This document shows, piece by piece, positions 10,101-22,930 of a DNA stretch of 24,215 bases. The stretch spans positions 1-24,215 of the forward strand of contig JALLPB010000092.1 of the NCBI GenBank assembly GCA_036939975.1, read 5' to 3'. The DNA comes from Cyclostephanos tholiformis (Eukaryota > Bacillariophyta > Thalassiosirophyceae > Thalassiosirales > Thalassiosiraceae). A model generated the notes under the pieces. It saw only the letters and a list, made by a program, of their open reading frames with translations. It searched no databases and had not been told where the DNA came from. Each line of letters begins with the position of its first letter. Positions within the stretch are counted from its first letter, which is position 1. The position numbers and the translations under genes were made by a program.

Positions 10101-13100
10101 GCAGCTCTGGACTGAAATTCGGATTGGGCAACCTTGTAATGAAGTACATCTTGAATCTGGGATCATAGTCCATCATTTTATCGCTCACGTTGATGTACAT
10201 TCTAGACCCCTTCTTTATAATTTCCTTGGCCAGGACGGGGTCCAACATTGGGTCGATTTCATCTTCTACTCCCACAACAATAAGGCTCTTGCCTTCTCCC
10301 ATGCAAAATTCTAGCTTGTCCTTGAGCTTTGGATCTGATAACTCGACTACATTTTGTCCATTCCAAACAGGGAGATTGGTACGCTCCTTGTTCTTAATCC
10401 AACTGAGCGCCTGACCTTGTGGATCAATCAATAAGGGGAATCGTGTGCTACTAGTTACGAGGATTCCGTTTTGAGTTGAAAGTTGGTCCGTCGGGAGTCC
10501 ATCCATGTTCCAATCGCTAATTGTCCCGGTATCAGCCAGGAAAGTCGCAACGTCAAGATTGCGAGTTACTGGCACTTTGCGCGCTTCGCAATCAGCAGTG
10601 AATTTCTCGTTGATTATGTAATTCCTGAAATGTTGATTAAATGGGCCGCAGTAACTCATGAACGCACAGCCGATTGCGCAATCGCCGACTAGACGCTCCT
10701 TTTGATCACTGAAGTGAGCAGCCTCCTCGGTCCATCTAGCGCGTTCTCCGGCTAGTCCATTGATCAAGGCAGATGCCTGGCTCATCTTTTTTTGCAAAGA
10801 CATGGCTCCTTCTTCGATGCTGCGTTTCTTTCCCATTTGTTCATCGAAAAGCCTCTGAAGGTCGGTAAGCTTCTCGTTGCACGCTGCTAATCTACCCTCG
10901 GCAGCAAAGAGAGCTTTGTTCGCGGCTTCCATCTGTCCTTCGGCTATTGCCAAGGCTTCCAACTTAGGCTTAACAATTTTGCTTGCCTCGTGATAATACT
11001 TCATGGCTCGAACGTATGTACACAAACCTTCTGCTGCAGTACTGGCGTTTTTAGCGACGGATGGGGAAAATTGTTCCACCTCAATATAAACAGCCAAAAA
11101 CTCAATCGTCTCGTCGTTCATCAGGTCCTTCCCTTTATTTCCAAATTCAACTAACTGGCCAAGAAAATTAGGATTGCTCATCATTTGGAGGGCCTGCTTG
11201 AAGCTCGGTTCAAACCAGTTTATTTCTGTCTTGGCAATGGTAATTTTTTTGGGCTGGATGCTGCTAAGCGGAAGTTGGAACAGAATGAGGACACAATCAA
11301 AGACGAGTTTGATGATATCACTTGGGTTGGCCAGTTTCTTGATCTCTCCGATATGGGCTGGCTTGATGCTGTCGATGGCGGCATTGGCTTCGTCCACGAA
11401 TGGTTGGGCTTTGGCGAGATCGTTGGTACAGCTTTCTTTTTCGGATGCTATTCTCGCAGAATCAGCTTCGCATCTAGCCTTGATACCTGCCACTTGTTCG
11501 CCTTCGGTCTTTGCTTCTGCGGAACTGATTTCGAGACTTTTCAACATCTTATTAGTGCTAACAGTAGCCTCTTCGAGTTTCACCTGCTCAGCGACTAGCA
11601 CTACCTTCATCGCCTCAACATCCTTGGCACCTTGGATAAGTTTATCAAGACCGAGTTTGACTCGACTCTCTTTCTCTTTCAGAGCAGCGAGTTTTTCCTT
11701 GTACATTGACTTGAAGGCCGCAACGAAACTTAGATAACTCTTAGGCGTCTGGTACACCTGCCGTCTCATGCTACGAAAATATTCATCGCAAACATCAGTT
11801 ATCATTTTGTGGACCATGCCCATGTGAGTCATTAATGATTTCTTGACATCTTCCGAACAATCAAGTGGGAAGTCTTTGATGAAACCGTGGCTGACGCTGA
11901 CCAGAGCATCTTCCGGCCACGCCAAAAACCAATCAATTGTAGGATTACTAACCAAGCCAGGAAACTTACGCGCCCTAGTGGAAAATTTAGGGTTCATCGG
12001 AGACATGCAAAGGACGATGTGCAAATTGTCACGAACGCAATCAGTAAAGAATTGCTTCAAATTGTCTGGCGTTTCCTCTTTGCCTGGACGCTCCCGTAGA
12101 AAGTCTAGACGTAGGTCGGTTGTCATTGCCGTCATCTCATCCTTCGCGAATAGACCTGGAACCTCTCCAGTTGAGAGGATTGAGTTGATTGTTTCTAGGA
12201 ATACCTCGTCTTTAATTTCGCTCTCTGTGAATATGAAAGTAGTTTTCTTGCGCATGTGGCCCGCATTTTTATACAACATGCGAATGTCGTCCATCAAAGC
12301 ACTTCTGTTGTATTGCTTGGTGAGAGTTATTTGAAAGCACATTGCTCTGGATATATACGAAGCCAAACGAGTCAAGCATTGTTTGCCACTTCCTCCGACG
12401 CCCACGAGCAATGCACTGCCACGTGGCATCTCAATCAGCCTGCTGATCCTCAGCATGTGCTTCAAGGCATCTTCGAACAAGACGAGTTCCATCCGCTTCG
12501 AAGGATACTGTTCGTTATATCTGTCTAGGAACATGGCAGCACGTTCGCGGATCATTTCCAATGTCCCACCGTCTTCATATACTTTTGGGGCTTCTTGAAC
12601 CATAACCCCTTCTTCGTCATATACGTCATCGCGAAGGAAGCTAACCATGAACTTAGGTGTGGTGCATGCGGCGTTGTACAAGTCCGCTCCGAACACGTCC
12701 CGGCCGATTTCGGATATGAACCCATCGTAGCTCTCCTTGTCTTTCATCGTGGCAAGTTTGTCTGAGAACACACGGTCGCATTCGTGCCGCCATAGCCCGA
12801 GAATCATATTCTGCGGAGAAAAATCTATTAGCTTGCCCTGCTTGGCACGAAACCCACCGGTGATGATCGAATCCTTAGGTGTAAACAAAATGCCTTGGAA
12901 CACCCTGCTCAAGTCACGCATGTTGAAGACATAGTGAAATTTGGCAGGAGTGGGTAGCATTTTAGACTTCATGACTTTCCACAAGCGGATCGTAGCGTTC
13001 GTGAGTTTTCCGACGACATCCAGTGTCGACGCATCGAAGTCTTTGCTTGTGAAGTGGCCATCCAACATCTGGCCATAAATGTCGTTGATACTCGTTATGC

Positions 13101-16100
13101 TTGGAAGGACAAGATTAAATATGAAAAAGTTTCTCTTGAGACGATTGGGAATGTCGTTCTTGCCTCCTCCTGGGTGTTGCATTGCTGCAAGGTATAACAA
13201 GTCCTCGCAAGTTTTGAAATCGCCCCTCTTATCTTTGTCGAGGAAGTAGAAACCACCGTACTCAATGAGCAATCGCACTAACTCCAACGTAGTCTGATCT
13301 CCCCATTTATTGACTTCTGGCATTGATACGTCATCGAAAAATATTGTCATTTTCTTGCCGTTTGGCGGACCAAAGTTCTTACCGCCTCTTTTATCCAGTT
13401 CAGCTTCGATCGAAAACTGGGCCATGCCAGGAGTTGTAGCCGATGAAAAGTTAATCCGTTTCGCGATCATAGAGTTTGAATCTAGTTGTGCAAGGAACAT
13501 GAGCTGCGTACTTGTCTTGGCTGTGCCCTCTGCTCCAACAACAAGAACCGCCCCCTTTTGACGGTGGATAGTCCTAATGACGTGCTGTGCTCGGGTAGAG
13601 TCCATGGTGGGGACGAGGAGGTTCGAAAAATCGAGCTTTTCACCCTCTGGGTACGTCCACGTTGGAGGCTTCCATTTTTCCCACTCGCCGGTCGTAGAAT
13701 TGACGAAGTACTCGTATATGGTTTCTCTCTCTTGAACTGCGGGCATAATTTTTGCGTCATCTCGCTTCCGTAGCCAGGTGTCGAATTTCATTCTATCCTC
13801 TGCCTCCAACAAGGCCCCCACACTCCAGCAAAGACAGTAAACGAACATTCTTTCCAGTGCCTTGATGTTATTGTTACCGATAAAAGTGCAATCGGATCCC
13901 TCGGTCAGTCCTTGATAGAGTTGTGTAAAGCTAGATATTCTTCCCACGCGGCCCTCTTTCATCACCTCTGAGGTATTGCGTTGCAGGAAATCGAAACAAG
14001 GGCCTGGTTCTAATGGATTGCTGGCACCTATCCATTTATCAATCATCGATCGCAAGAATGCCTGGTGATCGGCATTGGACCTCTTACGAACCCAAGCCTC
14101 CAACACTGGACTCCAGTCTAGATCAGTTTCACTTACATAGATAATGCCAGCACGAGATACGGTGGCAGGGGATGCGTTCACAAGCGTTTCCACCTCAAAC
14201 ATGATCTTCACATTTTCCGTCATGGGAATTCGGTCACCGTTGGCAAGTGTGAGAATCTTGTTATCATCCAGCACAGTGTTTAGATCTTCGATCCAAATCG
14301 CATCCACGGGCCCATCTGCGATGATCCACGTATTGAAGGCGTTGTTTCTATTGTTGTACTTTGCCCATATTGCCGCGAAGACTCCGGTTGTCCACTCTCC
14401 ACTCATTGGATCGCTCTCTCCATACATTTCCTGAGCACGGATAGCTTTGGGATTGAAGCGGATGTCCTTGTATTGTATTCCTTCGCTCTCCTGTAGCGTG
14501 TCCTTCAGGCATTTGAATATACATGATTTGCCACCCCCCGACGGTCCAACGAGCATGATTCCGTGCCTTACCTTTGTCGTCTCATAAAGCTGCTTCACCT
14601 TCAAGAGCCAGTCATCGTGTTGAACCAGGCCATACTTTTCAACGACAGTTTTGAGAATTCCCTCTTCTTTGGGATAGTCCCCCTGTGGTGGTGGATTCAT
14701 TCCGGGGAACAGGTCAGCCAAAAGCGAAAGGAATAGTGGGACATCCTGAGCAACAAGCTTAGAGAGGTTCATGTCTCGAACGGTCCTGTAGACGAGGAGT
14801 GACTCCTGCTCCTCCGTATTTTGACGCTTTGTGGCACCCATCGTCCTTAGAACGGAGAGGATATTACGCAGTCCCCAATCGTAATGTCTTTGATTGCTCA
14901 GCTGCTCCTTGCATGTCGAGTACAAGGAGAAAAACTTTGCCGAGAGCAAGTCGAATTCTTTGTACCCTACGGAACACATCTTGACCTTTTTGATGATCTG
15001 AAAATCCGGTACCATCATTGCAACGCCCCTAAAGAGGGCCTTGAGATTCTCCGGAAGCTCCTGGCGCCCAGCATAGCCAGGGTTCATCGTAATGAAGAAA
15101 GCACAGGCTGGCTTAAGATAGACATTCTGTGGGTCTCCTGGAAATTGGAAGAATTCCAAGCCCTGCCTCTTTGCATTTTGGATGGCGAGTACTTGCTGGG
15201 CAACAACCGACAAGACGGGCAGCTTAATGCGGTTGAACTCGTCAAAGCAACCCCAAAGACCCCCCTGACACAAGCCCTTGAAAATCTTGGCCAAATCTGT
15301 GTACCTCATTTGATCGGTGCAGTTTGTGACCACAACGAAGATTCCAAGTGTATTTCCCAAATCCTTCGTCGTCTCCGTTTTACCGGTACCAGCTGGACCG
15401 GCGGGTGCACCGCCGAAATACATTCCAAGGGCCTGTGCCAAGGTGATGTAGCATTTATCTGTGAGGGGGGTGATAACCAACCTCTCCTTCGCACCAAGGT
15501 ATTCGTACTGATAGTTGAAATCTACGTCAGTGATGGAAACCACGGTTGCACCATCGTTGCTAACATCGTCTGTTGCACTTGGTCGCCAATAAAAACGAGC
15601 CTGCTTGAGCCAGTCAAAGTCATTTGCATCGTGAACGTTTTTATTCTTGACTAACAGGGCCAGTTCATTTGCAATGTCACGTTGATGAACATGAACAGTC
15701 ACCAATGTCTCAATCTTCTTCCTGTTTACTTTCGTCCCAAGGTCCTGAAGGCACCAGCTTGACAATTCGTTCAGAATTTGAGACTGACGAACGCTATTGT
15801 CCTTCATGACATTCTTTTTACTACCGCATTGTTCCAGGGCGGTCTGAGTTTCATAGGTCCACAGTATTTGTACTGCCAAAAGGGCAAACTGGGCAATATT
15901 GTTATCAACAAGTGGTCTGAGCTTAGAAAGATCGTTTTGAATGGCGAGGACTGCTGCAGAACTTGACCGTGCGTGATCCTTCAACGTAAATCGCATTGTA
16001 TGCACAAGGGTACTGAGCCAATCTTCAATGTTACCGACTGCATTGACCGGATTGATGAATGGGATCACCTCGTGACCAGCTCCTCCATCGCCATGGATTT

Positions 16101-19100
16101 TGTGAATTATGGTCTTGTCTTTCTTGTCATGCTCAACGTATTGAACTGCGTCGAAGACATTCTCGTAATAATCGTTCATAGCCAACGGATCAGATCCTCG
16201 TGATAGGATGGTGAGAAGCTTTGCGTTGGAGACAAAATAAAATCTCGGGAACGCCTTTTGCTTCTGTTCCAGATAGCCTTCAAGCGACTTTTGGCACTTC
16301 TCGAGTTCGCTGTACATTGTGGGTAATGTGTTTTGGAGAAGCTCGTTGGCGCAGCATTCAACCACGTTTCTACAGTCGCTGGCTTTCGTCATGATCTTGG
16401 CCCAATCCTTGTCAACCTTGGCAAACTTCTTGGCTTCCTTCGGGAGTTGCTTCGCAATGTCCCCGCCAGTGAACACAGATTCCAGCGCGCACCACATTAG
16501 CTGAACCTTGACCCAGCTCTCTAGCGTGTCGGAGGTTTCAGAAAGCGATCCGAGGAGCTCTTGGGCGATAATTCGGAACGGCGCAACGTGCCTCATTGTA
16601 AGCAGCGTTTGTAAATTCATTTGAGCCTCCTCAAGCTCTTCTACCACCATCGGAGTCGCCTTGAGAATGTAAACTCCACGGTCCTTCCACTGCGTGAACA
16701 TAAACTCTTTCGTCTTCCAAGCGCTCTTGATCTCGCCAAGCTGGTTCTCAATCTTGAGCTGCTTGTCGGCCCCATCTGTCACCTCTTCAATTTTTTCACT
16801 GATAAAAACTAAATTGGCCTCGAGAAGTGATTGCAACTTGAATTCAGGATTACCAACCACTTCAAACTTTGTATTGCAGATCTGATTGACCTCATCCCAG
16901 TGCCTGACTTTGATGGAGTCCTTTGACAGCTCCGTGAGGAGTGGCAGTATCGTCTGCATGTCTTCGATCTCTTTTCTCAATTGCGTATATGACTCATAAT
17001 CTCGCAGTTTCGATGGAAGTTTCTTAAACCTGCCGGCATATGTCTCCATGGTGGTGTTCATTTCAGAAATTTTGGTTGTTATAGACTCCCACGCCGTGAG
17101 CTTCCATTCATTGATTGAACGAATCACGTCGACATAAAGGTCAAAGAGAAGTGAAGCGAGATTAATGTCTTTTTTCGCTTTATCGAAACCGGGATATTCC
17201 TCATGAGAAAGGCCGAATAAGACTTCTCCACCATGATACAGGTCAAACTTGCGTTCACGAATCTTCACTTCCTCTCGAAAGCGGGACAACCGGTCCACCG
17301 CTTCCATGGGAGCCAATCCTTTCACCAATGGACCATTCTTGGTGAAGTCAGCATAGAAGCTTTGAACGTCAATTTTGAATGCGGCTATGTCTTTGATGAG
17401 ACCCTTCTTGAATCTGATTTGGGTATTGGACAGCTCATCGGTACGTGCGAGCGCCTGCAGGATCAACTTCTTCCAGTTGGATCGCAGGACTGTCTTCTTG
17501 TCGATCTCTTCTTTCGCCATAAATCCAGATGGCAAATGACACCCAAGCATCCGATACATGTCCATTATTGGATCTATATCCATATCGATGGAACATTCCT
17601 TCTCTCGAACTTCTTTGAGGACTTGCATTACAAAACCAAGAGAGTCCAGATCTTCAACGCTCCGCGATAGCTTCCCCGTGGTCACTCTCATGTACTCCGT
17701 AACCGACTCAAGCTCCTGCTTCGCTCGAGAATGCAAATACTCCGAGTACTTCAGCATCCACTTGTTACAGTCCTCTCGCAGATGATGCTTCAGGTGCTTA
17801 GTGTTGAGGGAAAGGGCTCCGATGATGTGGGCCGAGCTTACTTTTCCAATGTCCCGCTCAATTGATCCAAAGTGTGCAAGTTTTGCCTCGTAATTCTCGA
17901 GGGAAGGGTTGGTTTTGAGAAACGCATCGCAGGCTACATCCTTGTCATCCTTCCACAGCCAATCATACTGTGTGAATGAGCCGAGGTACTCAGCCACTGT
18001 CTTCCGGATGCCCTGGACACATCCGGTCAGGAGCAGGGCCACCTTAACGAGCTCAATATCCTTCGTGATGCGAGTAAAGAATGTGTGAGTATTTCGGTTT
18101 TCCTCTGTTAAGGACTTGTACCCCCAGTCGAAAATTTCCTTGTAGCAAGATAAGACGGCCTGGGCGGATTTGTTGATGCACTGCTGTATCTCGTCGAGTG
18201 ATGGTGATAGTGATACAAAGGGAGGTATAAGCTGCACATCCACTTCGAAGAATGGCTTTAAAGCGTTGATAATGTTGGTTCCTTTTCTTGACCCGATCCG
18301 TTTCTTCAACATATTCATTGAATTCTTCGCCGAATAAAGGAGAGCTTGATACATGAAATGATTGTAGTGATTGCGTAACTTCGTCGCATCCTTCTCCGGG
18401 ACGGTCTCGTTTTGTGATTCAAACTGATAGGTCGTAATACGCTGAATAAGATCGGTCACGGCGTTTTCAATCTCCATGTTCTTGCCCTGCAATAGCCTCG
18501 ACTGGACAGCAATGTGAGATTGCTGTTTGATAACGAAATCAGACACTGTAAACGAGGAGTTCTCGGGCAAATCAACAAGCAAAGTCTTGGACACGACTTT
18601 GAGATTTTTCTCAACGCGATTTTCAATTATGTCGTTGATGGAGCTCACAAGCTCTTGTAGCTTCTTCAGTCCAGAGTTAACGTGGTTGATATAGGGATCG
18701 ATATTCAACGAAGTCCATGTCAACGTGGTCATCCCCGGCCGTAGTTTCCACTCCATATCTTTGAAATGGGGCCTCAAGATCATTGATGTAACAGGGATGA
18801 CATCCCCCACGATTCGGTCATACTCGGTGAGAGCCCAATTCAGCTGAGTGTAGAACGTCTTGAATTTCTCCTCCTGCACGAGAGCAATCTTCGCGCTCTC
18901 TGGTATCTCGATGCCCATTCTGTCCAGGCATTTCGCTTCACGGATGAGCTGAAATATATCGTGGTCAAAGTTGACGTAGAGCTTGTTATCATCGGGGTGG
19001 CGAATGATGAGTGTCGCCTGTAACCCGGTCTTTGCGTTCTCAATGGATTGCACCCAAGCTTTATACCAAGTGAATTCGAATGCAACTAAGGTCCTCGCGA

Positions 19101-21144
19101 TTTTGTTGTACATTTTGATGATCTTCTTAGCGTCCTTACCAGCCAAGATATTTTGATTGGCTTCGAATTGCTTCATCGGCTCTTCGATGCGCTTTAACAG
19201 ATGTCGTGACCACGCGATGTTGCCCGCCACGGGAGGCATGGTACGAGAGATCGGAGGATCCTGCTTCAGCTTTTCGTAAAGTTGCTGCGTTTTTTCAAGT
19301 TCCTGACCATATTTGAGAAAAATGATGTTCAGTTTTGAATCTAGATCCGCCCTGAGAGACTCTCTCTGGAGTATTTTCTGGAATTTTTGCAGCAGATTGA
19401 ATGAATGGCTGATGGATGATATGTTCTCAAAAGAGCAATCAATAAACTCTTGCATCCTTGTTTCCAATTCGGAGATCCGAACGTTGAACTCGACGTAATC
19501 TCGGTCATACTTGTTGTTTTGGTAGTCAAGCAATTCATGGTTTCTGGCACGGAAATCCTGCTTGATTTGCATAAACGAGTCAACCAGTGGCTCCATCCCC
19601 TCCAACTTGTTCTCGGCAAGCATCGTGAATTGGTCGATCGTGGAGAACATATCAATCAGCTTGATGAGCCTTCGACAGAAGAGGTCGAACTTTCCAAATA
19701 TTTGCATGTCATTAACATCGAACTGCTTTCCATCCAGTGCATTTTCCAGCTTTCGCTTCATCAGGCGGAATTGCTCTTTGTAGGACTCGTTGAGCTTGAT
19801 TCCGGCATCGAGCTTTTTTATGAGTAGCTTTGGGTCTTCTTGCCACATGTCGCACCCTTTGCCACCGCTGATGTTTTCCATGCACCGAATAATCATCTGA
19901 TCAGTGATCTTTGCTAGCATTATGGTCACCCTTTCCTCCGTGTTGTAGTATCGAGAAATGGAATATATCATCTGTGTTGTATGGCGAAGAATGGGAAGAG
20001 ACGGAACATTAATATTGCAATTACCTTGAAAGTAAAGTAGAAGATAGACTGTGCGACGTACTTTGATAGAGTTGATCAATGCTGGAAGTGTATCAATGAT
20101 GCTCTGCGCCGTTCCAGAATAGAGTGGCTCAATAAAACGTTGCAACGTGGAGAGATATTTGAGATTATCCTTCGCTTCATTCACGGCCTCTGTGGTTTCA
20201 ATGTCAATCTGCTTCCACCTTCGTAGCAACCCGATCGTCTTTGATTTTGACGGGTCATTAGTACCTTTTGTGTAAGATGAAAGGACGCCGACGACGTGGC
20301 GGCAATCCTTGCGTTTCAATTGCTCAATAATTGATGTGAGGTGCTGGGTCCTCGCGCGCCAGTGTTCAATTTCGCCCTTTGGACCCTCGAGGCCTTCAGC
20401 TGATGAAACTTGGCGATGGCTGCTCTTCTCGCGAGTCTTGATGAAGTCTTCAATTTGGTCACACCATTCTCCCAAAAGATTTTCAGAATGGGTTATTACC
20501 TCAGAATTTGGGATGGCGTTTTGGCTATTCGACGAATTCAACGATTCAGTGGGCGTACTTGAAAGTCCGCGTAGTTTCAACCCTCCTGATACGCTCTCGA
20601 CAGCAGAGGTGAGATTTCGCATGAACTTGTTCATTTCTTCGATAAAATCGGCCTTCTGCTCTTCATTGGTTTCACCCCATTCTAACGACTGCGCAAACAG
20701 GGGAGCGTAAGTTGATGATAACATTGTCTTCATCGTTTCTAGCGGCGAGTCTAAAAATTCGCCGTAGAACAGTGAGGTATCGCTAGCCACTGACGTATCA
20801 ACATGAGATCCTTGTCGAAGAAAGTAGCAGCATTTCGAATTCATCAACGTAGAATCACCATAGCTGACGAAAAGCAGTGCCGTTATTGTCAGCTTGCCTT
20901 CGCATGCGGTCTGGTCTAGCGTAACGACCTCGTTCACGTGTCGTGGTTGATAATGCACAAAGAGGGCTGCCGGTCCTTTTCCAGCGAAGAGATCATCGAA
21001 CTGAGACAGTACTTTTGGCTGTCGGAGAAACGACTGAACTTTCGACTCATCGAACCTCTCATTATTCTCCTTGTCGTCGTTGTGCGCGAAGCAAAAGTGT
21101 ATGTGTTCAGCGCACCAGCGATGCCTCGCCGTCAGGCTCGACAT
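7157..21144 (-). CDS. Axonemal outer-arm dynein heavy chain, gamma / DNAH5-DNAH8 type
   Basis: Exons are 21144-20062, 19971-8468 and 8396-7157, giving 4608 residues, the usual length for the family. The ATG at 21144 is preceded by an in-frame TAG. The N-terminal tail, with SIK-MIYSISRYYN after splicing, matches the DNAH5/DNAH8/Chlamydomonas gamma class and is the basis for the subtype. The motor has six AAA units. AAA1 has GPAGTGKTE (about residue 1886) and CFDEFNRI (about 1937), the main ATPase site. P-loop-like motifs follow in AAA2 (GPSGGGKS, about 2170), AAA3 (GAEGTAKTS, about 2507) and AAA4 (GVGGSGKQ, about 2885). A coiled-coil stalk with the microtubule-binding tip follows at about 3110-3430, then AAA5, AAA6 and the C-terminal domain ending PSHWILRGACLLANT. 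It should drive ATP-powered sliding of axonemal doublet microtubules. There is no frameshift or internal stop, and the catalytic motifs are intact, so the gene looks functional. The central exon of 11,504 nt is uninterrupted. The coiled-coil gene lies upstream on the same strand. Confidence 0.97.
8397..8467 (-). other. Dynein intron 2 (71 nt)
   Basis: The donor is ACATTTCA^GTACGT and the acceptor TTTGTTTGTTCAG^ATACATGG, after a T-rich tract. Removal joins EISWGTFQ to YMVSDVQYGGKITD, a continuous conserved stretch of the dynein C-terminal region. Without splicing the frame ends within about 30 codons. Confidence 0.96.
19972..20061 (-). other. Dynein intron 1 (90 nt), in frame and without a stop
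   Basis: The donor is ATCAAA^GTACGT, the same hexamer as the other dynein intron, and the acceptor is ACAACACAG^ATGATA. The length is a multiple of three and no stop occurs in frame, so a simple ORF call reads through it and adds 30 residues starting VRRTVYLLLYFQ. Removing it gives LPALINSIK-MIYSISRYYN, which matches the uninterrupted sequence of DNAH5/8-type dyneins. Confidence 0.88.
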
Positions 21145-21433
21145 GATGGATTTTTTTTTCGTGAGAAGGGGCCGTCTGCACTAGAAGGATGACAACTTGT
21201 GGGGGCGAACAGACAAGTGAATTAAGAAGAATCTCTGACGGTTTCGATCTCGGGAGTGTTTTAAATTTTTAGACCAGGGAGGCAGCACAAGCAGCGTGGT
21301 AAATATTTTATATGACAAGTATTTAGATAAGTAAACGACTTACATGCTTACACTCTAACCTACATGCTTTGGGGACAAGACGCTGACAGCAGCGAACTGA
21401 TGAATTAAACGGACGACTCTTGGTGCGTTACAA
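21145..21433. promoter_or_regulatory. Upstream region of the dynein gene
   Basis: These 289 bp lie between the coiled-coil gene's stop and the dynein start, both on the minus strand. They must hold the 3' end of the first transcript and the dynein promoter. A nine-T run (plus strand, 21151-21159) lies just ahead of the dynein start. AT-rich stretches occur near 21260-21335. No motif is recognised. Confidence 0.4.
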
Positions 21434-22603
21434 TCACTGGAAGGAAAAACTAGAGATGCCTGTCTTATGATGATCCCTGATGGGGGATGCAATCGCCGCT
21501 AGGGATGACTTTTGGGAACAACAGAGGCGTTCCATCTTTAAAGTGTCGATCCCATTCTCCACATCCGACATGAAATCGTCAAACATACCATCTTCGTCGA
21601 TAAAGCTTCTATCTTCCGTCTCATCGGTCCCATGAGAAAACAAAGTGCTGTTGCCAATATTGAAAGAATTTTCAGTCAATACTTCATCAGCTCCATCCCA
21701 TCGATGCGAGTTGCAACTTTGTGGAGATTTAGGACTCCGAGGAGAGTTGGGCTTGTATCGTGAGATAAGACTTTTTGACGTGTTGGGCTTACCCTTTGTT
21801 TCCTGGAGAGGACCAAGAGCTGACCGCAGTACCAGTTCATTCAACTTCTTGTTCGTCAGCCTACTTACTTGGCCTTCTAACTCTTTGGTACGGGCTTCGT
21901 GGTCTTTCAATTTAGCGATAAGCATAGGCACATCGACACCTTTTCCGATGAATTCGGTTTCATAGGTGTCAATACTCTCATTCATCTTATTGATTTGTGC
22001 GAGCAATTGCGTTTCTCTGCTGCGCTGCTCGTCGTTCTCCTCCTTGAGAGTCTTAATCACCCATTCCTTCGACCTGATTTTCTTTTCCAGTTGATCGATA
22101 GTATTGTGAGATTTGAGGATTTCATTCCTGGCGATTGATAGATCCTCATTGACTTTCGTAACTTCCAATTCAAGCTTTGAGGGCTTCCTGGAGTTTTCAT
22201 CGTCCTCATATTTATGAATCCTCATCTTCAATTCCTCCACAATTGGGCGGAGTTGAGAAAGTTCATCATCGCGCTCCTGGATGACGCGATCACGCTCCTG
22301 GATGACACGCTTGCACTTGGCAGACTCGGCAATATTCTCGAGGCGATGCTTCAATGATTCCTCCTCTAGCACTGTAATCTTTGCCTCCATTTTGGACATT
22401 TCCTCCTGGTATGAGTCAATTTTGCCATGCAGCAGCAAGTGTGTTTGATCTGAGATTTTTTGCTTCTCCAGAAGGACCTGACAATGCTTGGAATGTCTAG
22501 TAAGCTCTAAATCCTTCTCGCGGAGTTGAGTTATCATCGCACGGACCAAATCCTCCTGTCGATAGGCCGTTGGAGTCGACATCCCAGCTGGCCGCTGCGC
22601 CAT
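21434..22603 (-). CDS. Coiled-coil protein of unknown function
   Basis: A single exon of 389 residues; the ATG has A at -3. Residues of about 17-270 are rich in Glu, Lys, Gln and Leu, with heptad-like spacing typical of a long parallel coiled coil. Within it a seven-residue unit RVIQERD occurs twice in exact tandem (residues 99-112). The tail is different: a basic Ser-Pro region (NSPRSPKSPQS) that could be a target of proline-directed kinases, then an acidic stretch (TDETEDRSFIDEDGMFDDF), and a Ser-rich end. There is no signal peptide or membrane segment and no enzyme motif. A structural or scaffolding role, for example in centrosome, basal body or cytoskeleton, would fit but is inferred only from the coiled coil and from the dynein gene next door. 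I do not recognise a named family. Confidence 0.85.
   Translation of the reverse strand: MAQRPAGMSTPTAYRQEDLVRAMITQLREKDLELTRHSKHCQVLLEKQKISDQTHLLLHGKIDSYQEEMSKMEAKITVLEEESLKHRLENIAESAKCKRVIQERDRVIQERDDELSQLRPIVEELKMRIHKYEDDENSRKPSKLELEVTKVNEDLSIARNEILKSHNTIDQLEKKIRSKEWVIKTLKEENDEQRSRETQLLAQINKMNESIDTYETEFIGKGVDVPMLIAKLKDHEARTKELEGQVSRLTNKKLNELVLRSALGPLQETKGKPNTSKSLISRYKPNSPRSPKSPQSCNSHRWDGADEVLTENSFNIGNSTLFSHGTDETEDRSFIDEDGMFDDFMSDVENGIDTLKMERLCCSQKSSLAAIASPIRDHHKTGISSFSFQ
22268..22309 (-). repeat. 21-bp tandem duplication encoding one coiled-coil heptad
   Basis: The units 22268-22288 and 22289-22309 differ at only two bases and encode RVIQERD twice. The unit equals exactly one heptad, so the duplication preserves the coiled-coil register. 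Confidence 0.9.
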
Positions 22604-22930
22604 TTTGATGTCTGCAGCAGCCTAACCTCACGCAATTTCTCTAAGGAGAATTAGTTGCCTATGCTTCGTAGTGTGGATCTGATCACCTTTTAAGAGGGAG
22701 TCTTATTCTTTGATGTAGTGTTTGGTCTCTCCAATCCAACGCGAAGGCATCTTGTATGGTGCCATTTGCGAGTTGTGATGGTGAAGTCTTCATCGAACAA
22801 CTTTTCTCTCTTGCAGGGCGAAGGTTTCCCATAACTTTCTGAGAATGGCTTCGCTTACTACTGATTGATGCATGATAAAACACGACAGCGTGCGTTGAGG
22901 CTGAGGGAAAAGGGGAGGATGTCCCAACAC

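Noticed and set aside
11174..11737. A 187-codon plus-strand open frame opposite the dynein stalk
   Set aside because: It is antisense to the heptad-rich coiled-coil coding sequence, which often produces such open frames. The encoded residues match no family.
14884..15654. A 256-codon plus-strand open frame opposite the dynein gene
   Set aside because: It lies antisense to the highly conserved AAA1 region of dynein and is best explained as a shadow of its codon bias.
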